This document shows positions 58,841-64,000 of a DNA stretch of 64,000 nt, piece by piece. Under the pieces are notes generated by a model, which was given only the letters and a program-made list of their open reading frames with translations, ran no database searches and was not told where the DNA came from. This DNA is from Pseudomonas floridensis. GTDB taxonomy: Bacteria; Pseudomonadota; Gammaproteobacteria; Pseudomonadales; Pseudomonadaceae. The stretch covers positions 1-64,000 of the forward strand of contig NZ_MUIO01000024.1 in NCBI RefSeq assembly GCF_002087235.1, written 5' to 3'. The stretch's first letter is position 1, and the number at the start of each line of letters is the position of its first letter. The translations under genes were made by a program, and so were the position numbers.

Positions 58841-59977
58841 TCAGCGTCGCTTGGCCATGGCTTCGATAAAGCGATCAAACAGAGGCGCGACGTCGTTCGG
58901 GCCCGGACTGGCTTCAGGGTGACCCTGGAAGCTGAAGGCGCTCTTGTCGGTGCGCTCGATACCCTGAAGGGTGCCGTCGAACAACGACTTGTGGATGGCG
59001 CGCACGTTGGACGGCAGCGTGGCTTCGTCAACCGCGAAGCCGTGGTTCTGGCTGGTGATCATGACGACACCGGTGTCCAGATCCTGAACCGGGTGGTTGG
59101 CACCGTGGTGACCGTGACCCATTTTCACCGTCTTGGCACCGGAAGCCAAGGCGAGCAACTGGTGGCCCAGGCAGATACCGAAGACCGGCGTTTCGGTTTC
59201 CAGCACTTCCTGGATGGCCTTGATCGCGTAGTCGCAAGGCTCCGGATCGCCAGGACCGTTGGACAGGAAGACACCATCCGGCTTGTAGGCGAGCACGTCA
59301 CTGGCAGGCGTCTGCGCTGGCACCACGGTCACGCGGCAACCGCGCTCGACCAGCATGCGCAGAATATTGACCTTGACGCCGTAGTCGTAGGCGACCACGT
59401 GATAGGGCAGCTCGGCCGCAGCGATATCAGGGTGGCTGTCGGTTTTCAGGTTCCAGACGCTGGAGCGCCATTCGTAGGTGTCCTTGGTGCTGACTTCCTT
59501 GGCCAGATCCATGCCCTTGAGGCCCGGGAAGCCGCGAGCAGCTGCGATGGCGGCCTCTTCGGAAATGTCGTCACCGGCCATGATGCAGCCGTTCTGTGCA
59601 CCTTTCTCACGCAGAATACGGGTCAGGCGACGAGTATCGATACCGGCAATGGCCACCACATTGTTGGCTTTCAGGTAATCGTCCAGCGACATCTTGTTGC
59701 GCCAGTTGCTGGCAACCAGCGGCAGGTCACGAATGACCAGGCCCGCAGACCAGACACGATCGGACTCGGCATCCTCAGGCGTGGTGCCGGTGTTGCCGAT
59801 GTGGGGATAAGTCAGGGTAACGATTTGCTGGGCATAGGAAGGATCGGTAAGGATTTCCTGATAGCCTGTCATTGCGGTGTTGAACACCACCTCACCAACG
59901 GTCTGACCGTCGGCTCCAATGGCTTCGCCGCGAAAAATGCTGCCATCAGCAAGGGCGAGTATGGCTGGCTTAGTCAA
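58841..59977 (-). CDS. carA: Carbamoyl-phosphate synthase small (glutaminase) subunit
   Basis: Hydrolyses glutamine and channels ammonia to CarB for arginine and pyrimidine synthesis. The 378-residue protein has the CPSase N-terminal domain and the class I amidotransferase domain with catalytic Cys in [11 protein letters not shown], plus the His/Glu pair near [11 protein letters not shown]. Start is the TTG at 59977, preceded by GGGAGG; a UUG start is also described in P. aeruginosa. Its leader carries an intrinsic terminator. Confidence 0.97.
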   Translation of the reverse strand: MTKPAILALADGSIFRGEAIGADGQTVGEVVFNTAMTGYQEILTDPSYAQQIVTLTYPHIGNTGTTPEDAESDRVWSAGLVIRDLPLVASNWRNKMSLDDYLKANNVVAIAGIDTRRLTRILREKGAQNGCIMAGDDISEEAAIAAARGFPGLKGMDLAKEVSTKDTYEWRSSVWNLKTDSHPDIAAAELPYHVVAYDYGVKVNILRMLVERGCRVTVVPAQTPASDVLAYKPDGVFLSNGPGDPEPCDYAIKAIQEVLETETPVFGICLGHQLLALASGAKTVKMGHGHHGANHPVQDLDTGVVMITSQNHGFAVDEATLPSNVRAIHKSLFDGTLQGIERTDKSAFSFQGHPEASPGPNDVAPLFDRFIEAMAKRR

Positions 59978-60022
59978 GAAGACCTCCCGTAAATAAAGCC
60001 TGAAAGGGCGTTCGCAGGTTGC

Positions 60023-60059
60023 AAAAAAGCGGAATGACGTAGATACGTCACCCCGCTTT
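60023..60059 (-). terminator. Intrinsic terminator in the carA leader
   Basis: On the minus strand: AAAGCGGGGTGACGTA pairs with TACGTCATTCCGCTTT, closed by a two-base turn with a two-base internal mismatch, followed by six T. It lies 45 bases before the carA start, so it must be bypassed for carA expression. Candidate attenuator. Confidence 0.82.
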
Positions 60060-60060
60060 C

Positions 60061-60252
60061 TTATAGATTCATCTGCGCGCTTTTAGTGGACACACTAAAG
60101 CTGTAGCTTACAGAAAAGGCCCATTTTGGTCTACCACCAATGTGCCTGAAAAGCGGTGTAATGCGACAGCGCCTGAAAAGACCGCGCTTGATAAAAGGCC
60201 GAATCCCGTCGCTTGTACGAAATCCGGCCCTGGTTACGCCGCAGAACAAGGA
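60061..60252 (-). promoter_or_regulatory. dapB-carA spacer: carA promoter and leader
   Basis: Part of the 275-base gap upstream of carA. Very short frames lie just before the terminator: one of nine codons reads MGLFCKLQL, and ATGAATCTATAA encodes M-N-L then stop, two bases before the hairpin. No consensus promoter is clear; TCTATAA near 60066 is too close to the hairpin to be the only -10. Confidence 0.45.
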
Positions 60253-61077
<825 letters not shown>

Positions 61078-62214
61078 TTACAAATCGCCGAAGAAACGCT
61101 TCACACCCTCGAACCAGCCACTGGCCTTCGGAGAGTGGGACTCGTCGCTCTCAAGCGATGTGCGGAACTCTTCGAGCAGCTCACGCTGACGCTTGCTGAG
61201 ATTGACCGGCGTTTCGACCGCGACACGACACATCAGGTCACCTGCACCGCCACCACGCACCGGAGCAACGCCCTTGCCGCGCAGGCGGAACTGCTTGCCG
61301 GTCTGAGTCCCTTCGGGGATCTTCAATTTGACGCGACCATCGAGTGTCGGCACTTCAAGCTCACCGCCCAATGCGGCATCGGTAAAGCTGATCGGCACTT
61401 CGCAGAACAGGTGCTTGCCGTCACGCTGGAAGATGTCGTGCTCGCGCACATTGATCACAACGTACAGATCGCCGGTGGGCCCGCCCTGAACGCCCGCCTC
61501 GCCTTCGCCCGACAGGCGGATGCGGTCGCCAGTATCGACGCCAGGCGGCACTTTCACAGACAGTGTCTTGTACTCTTCGACACGGCCTTCACCGTGGCAC
61601 GAGTCGCACGGATCGGAAATGATCTTGCCGTGGCCATGGCAACGAGGGCAGGTCTGCTGCACAGAGAAGAACCCCTGCTGCATGCGCACCTGACCAATAC
61701 CGCCACAGGTCGGGCAGGTAACCGGCGAAGAGCCCTTCTTCGCGCCACTGCCATCGCACGGCTTGCAGTTAACCAGCGTCGGGACGCGGATACTGACCGT
61801 CGTGCCGCGCACCGCTTCTTCAAGGTTCAGCTCGAGCGTGTAACGCAGGTCGCTGCCGCGCTGGGCGCCGCCACGACCGCCGCCGCCAGAGCGACCACCA
61901 CCGAAGAAGTCACTGAAAACGTCACCGAAAATATCGGAGAAGTTCGCGCCGCCAGCCCCACCGAAACCACCGCCGCCCCCCATGCTCGGATCAACACCGG
62001 CATGACCGTACTGGTCGTAGGCAGCACGCTTGCTGGCATCGGACAGAACTTCGTAGGCCTCGTTGGCCTCTTTGAACATCTCTTCTGACGCTTTGTCATC
62101 AGGGTTGCGGTCAGGGTGATGCTTCATCGCCAGACGACGATAAGCCTTTTTCAGCTCCGCCTCGCTGGAGCCTCGCTCCACTCCCAACACTTCGTAATAA
62201 TCACGCTTTGCCAT
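61078..62214 (-). CDS. dnaJ: Chaperone DnaJ
   Basis: Co-chaperone that delivers clients to DnaK and stimulates its ATPase. The 378-residue protein has the J domain with HPD ([12 protein letters not shown]), a Gly/Phe-rich stretch (about 75-120; [10 protein letters not shown]), four CxxCxGxG zinc repeats (about 145-205; [32 protein letters not shown]) and the C-terminal client domain. ATG 62214 follows GGAAG; a longer frame to 62304 is unsupported. Confidence 0.97.
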   Translation of the reverse strand: MAKRDYYEVLGVERGSSEAELKKAYRRLAMKHHPDRNPDDKASEEMFKEANEAYEVLSDASKRAAYDQYGHAGVDPSMGGGGGFGGAGGANFSDIFGDVFSDFFGGGRSGGGGRGGAQRGSDLRYTLELNLEEAVRGTTVSIRVPTLVNCKPCDGSGAKKGSSPVTCPTCGGIGQVRMQQGFFSVQQTCPRCHGHGKIISDPCDSCHGEGRVEEYKTLSVKVPPGVDTGDRIRLSGEGEAGVQGGPTGDLYVVINVREHDIFQRDGKHLFCEVPISFTDAALGGELEVPTLDGRVKLKIPEGTQTGKQFRLRGKGVAPVRGGGAGDLMCRVAVETPVNLSKRQRELLEEFRTSLESDESHSPKASGWFEGVKRFFGDL

Positions 62215-62540
62215 AATTCTTCCGCACTCTTGAGGACGTTCGGCAAGACCCTCCTGAGCCCCGCCAAACTCGTTGAGCCCCATACAGGCCCGGACCCAAC
62301 TCACGTCAATTCAACGATCCTGGTCTTCGATCAACAGCCAGACAACGCTGGCCGAGAAAGCGGCAGAATGAGTCGCCACGCAGGAGCATCGCGATCTTGC
62401 CACATGGCTTGCGGACCTGAATCCGCCTGCCGGAATTTTGCCTGTTCCAGACACGCCAACGCGGGAGCAAGCTCCCGCGCGGCGACATCCTACCAGTCAC
62501 CACTCGAAAGAGGTCAACCGGCTTGCAAGTGAGCCTGCGC
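62215..62540 (-). promoter_or_regulatory. dnaK-dnaJ spacer with a strong palindrome
   Basis: 326 bases with no supported gene. It contains CGCGGGAGC-AA-GCTCCCGCG (62460-62479), a perfect 9-bp hairpin of the pseudomonad REP type, 61 bases after the dnaK stop. It may slow dnaK-dnaJ readthrough, stabilise the dnaK 3' end, or be a mobile REP. A dnaJ promoter may lie between it and 62214. Confidence 0.5.
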
Positions 62541-64000
62541 TTACTTGTGGTCTTTCACTTCTTCGAACTCGGCGTCGACAACGTCATCCGCCTTGGCCGA
62601 TTCTTCAGCAGGCTTGGCCGCAGCTTCAGGATTTTCAGCCTGCTCGGCATACATCTTCTGAGCGATTGGCGCGGAAACCTTGGACAGCTCCTCGACCCTG
62701 GCTTCGATGGCAGCCTTGTCGTCGCCTTTGACGGCGGCTTCCAGGGCAACCACTGCAGCTTCAACCGCGGCTTTCTCTTCAGCCGTCACTTTGTCGCCGG
62801 CATCGGAGATCATCTTGCGAGTCGAATGGACCAGCGCATCACCCTGGTTACGGGCGGAGGCCAGCTCTTCGAACTTGCGATCTTCTTCAGCGTTGACTTC
62901 AGCGTCACGAACCATCTGCTGAATTTCTTCCTCGGACAGACCGGAGTTGGCCTTGATCACGATGGACTGCTGCTTGCCGGTGGCCTTGTCTTTCGCGCCG
63001 ACGTGCAGAATGCCGTTGGCGTCGATGTCGAAGGTCACTTCGATCTGTGGCACACCACGTGGAGCAGGTGGAATCTCAGCCAGATCGAACTTGCCCAGCG
63101 ACTTGTTCTGACCGGCTTGCTTACGCTCGCCTTGCAGAACATGAATGGTCACAGCGCTCTGATTGTCATCGGCAGTCGAGAACACCTGGGATTTCTTGGT
63201 AGGAATCGTGGTGTTTTTCTCGATCAGCGCCGTCATCACGCCACCCATGGTTTCAATACCCAAGGTCAGCGGGCTTACGTCCAGCAGCAGAACGTCTTTC
63301 ACGTCACCGGCCAGAACTGCACCCTGGATCGCAGCACCCATGGCAACCGCTTCGTCCGGGTTGACGTCTTTACGCGCTTCTTTGCCGAAGAACTCAGTCA
63401 CCAGCTTCTGCACCAGCGGCATGCGGGTCTGACCACCGACCAGAATCACGTCGTTGATCTTGCCGATGTCGATACCGGCATCTTTCAGAGCGATGCGGCA
63501 GGGCTCGATGGTGCGCTGAACCAAGTCTTCAACCAGCGATTCCAGCTTCGAACGGGAGATCTTCACGTTCAAGTGTTTAGGACCGGTTGCGTCTGCAGTG
63601 ATGTACGGCAGGTTGACGTCGGTCGACTGGCTGGACGACAGTTCGATCTTGGCTTTCTCGGCAGCTTCTTTCAGGCGCTGCATTGCCAGCGGGTCACCCT
63701 TGAGGTTCATGCCGCTTTCTTTCTTGAATTCGTCGACGAGGTAGTCGATCAAACGAATATCGAAGTCCTCACCACCCAGGAAGGTGTCGCCGTTGGTGGC
63801 CAACACTTCGAACTGGTGCTCGCCATCGACTTCCGCGATCTCGATGACCGATACGTCGAAGGTACCGCCACCCAAGTCATAAACGATGACCGTGTGATCG
63901 CCCTTCGCCTTGTCCATACCGTAGGCCAGAGCGGCAGCGGTTGGCTCGTTGATGATGCGCTTGACGTCGAGACCGGCGATACGGCCGGCGTCTTTGGTGG
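62541..64000 (-). CDS. dnaK: Chaperone DnaK (Hsp70), 5' part cut by window edge
   Basis: Major ATP-dependent chaperone. About 485 residues are visible; roughly the first 150, including the N-terminal nucleotide site, lie beyond position 64000. The reading frame continues unbroken to the edge ([15 protein letters not shown] visible at about 63915-63960). Also seen are [26 protein letters not shown], the linker [13 protein letters not shown], the substrate-binding domain, and the C-terminal EEVKD motif. Promoter and heat-shock control are off-window. Confidence 0.97.
   Translation of the reverse strand, partial: TKDAGRIAGLDVKRIINEPTAAALAYGMDKAKGDHTVIVYDLGGGTFDVSVIEIAEVDGEHQFEVLATNGDTFLGGEDFDIRLIDYLVDEFKKESGMNLKGDPLAMQRLKEAAEKAKIELSSSQSTDVNLPYITADATGPKHLNVKISRSKLESLVEDLVQRTIEPCRIALKDAGIDIGKINDVILVGGQTRMPLVQKLVTEFFGKEARKDVNPDEAVAMGAAIQGAVLAGDVKDVLLLDVSPLTLGIETMGGVMTALIEKNTTIPTKKSQVFSTADDNQSAVTIHVLQGERKQAGQNKSLGKFDLAEIPPAPRGVPQIEVTFDIDANGILHVGAKDKATGKQQSIVIKANSGLSEEEIQQMVRDAEVNAEEDRKFEELASARNQGDALVHSTRKMISDAGDKVTAEEKAAVEAAVVALEAAVKGDDKAAIEARVEELSKVSAPIAQKMYAEQAENPEAAAKPAEESAKADDVVDAEFEEVKDHK

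Overview
This 64 kb window reads as core chromosome of a fluorescent pseudomonad, most likely from the Pseudomonas syringae group. The evidence is the gene content and order: msrPQ, mrcB with its LpoP-type activator, a single PrrF sRNA gene, cbrX-cbrA-cbrB followed by the CrcZ sRNA and pcnB, panBCD-pgi-acsA, and the block from pnp to dnaK in the order pnp, rpsO, truB, rbfA, infB, nusA, rimP, tRNA-fMet, tRNA-Leu, secG, tpiA, glmM, folP, ftsH, rlmE, yhbY, greA, carB, carA, dapB, dnaJ, dnaK. The species-group assignment is an inference from recalled synteny and protein similarity, not from a search. I see no prophage, insertion sequence, CRISPR array or integrated island.

Region 1 (1-10.3 kb, minus strand apart from one gene) holds methionine sulfoxide repair (msrPQ), phospholipid synthesis (pssA), the branched-chain amino acid enzymes ilvC-ilvH-ilvI, a DUF4124 protein, and a cell-wall cluster of mrcB, lpoP and a YqcC-family gene. 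Region 2 (10.3-17.8 kb) is a mixed neighbourhood: an APH-like/P-loop fusion kinase, a pentapeptide protein, the iron-responsive sRNA PrrF convergent with deoC, a Rieske protein, sfsA, an aminotransferase, dksA and gluQ. Region 3 (17.8-24.5 kb) is the carbon/nitrogen balance module. CbrX and CbrA are translationally overlapped, CbrB is an NtrC-type activator, and directly downstream a CbrB-type palindrome and a sigma-54 promoter drive CrcZ, an RNA with A-rich motifs that titrates the Hfq/Crc repressor. pcnB and folK follow.

Region 4 (25-38 kb, plus strand) is metabolic: pantothenate synthesis (panBCD), pgi, acsA, an MpaB-family gene, an acetyl-CoA acetyltransferase, an rRNA-methyltransferase-like gene, a large AsmA-like DUF748 envelope protein and a small DUF2845 protein. 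Region 5 (38.4-64 kb, almost all minus strand) is the housekeeping run: a periplasmic BON protein, the translation/RNA cluster pnp to rimP, two tRNAs, secG-tpiA-glmM-folP-ftsH-rlmE, divergent yhbY, greA-carB-carA, dapB, dnaJ and a dnaK cut by the window edge.

The most interesting features are regulatory. They are (a) PrrF, whose terminator is antisense to the last codons of deoC; (b) the compact CbrB site/sigma-54/CrcZ unit; (c) a perfect intrinsic terminator in the carA leader, preceded by very short reading frames; (d) stacked hairpins around the tRNA genes and in front of rimP; and (e) structured spacers in carA-carB, dnaK-dnaJ, panB and acsA. No wholly unknown multi-gene system was found.
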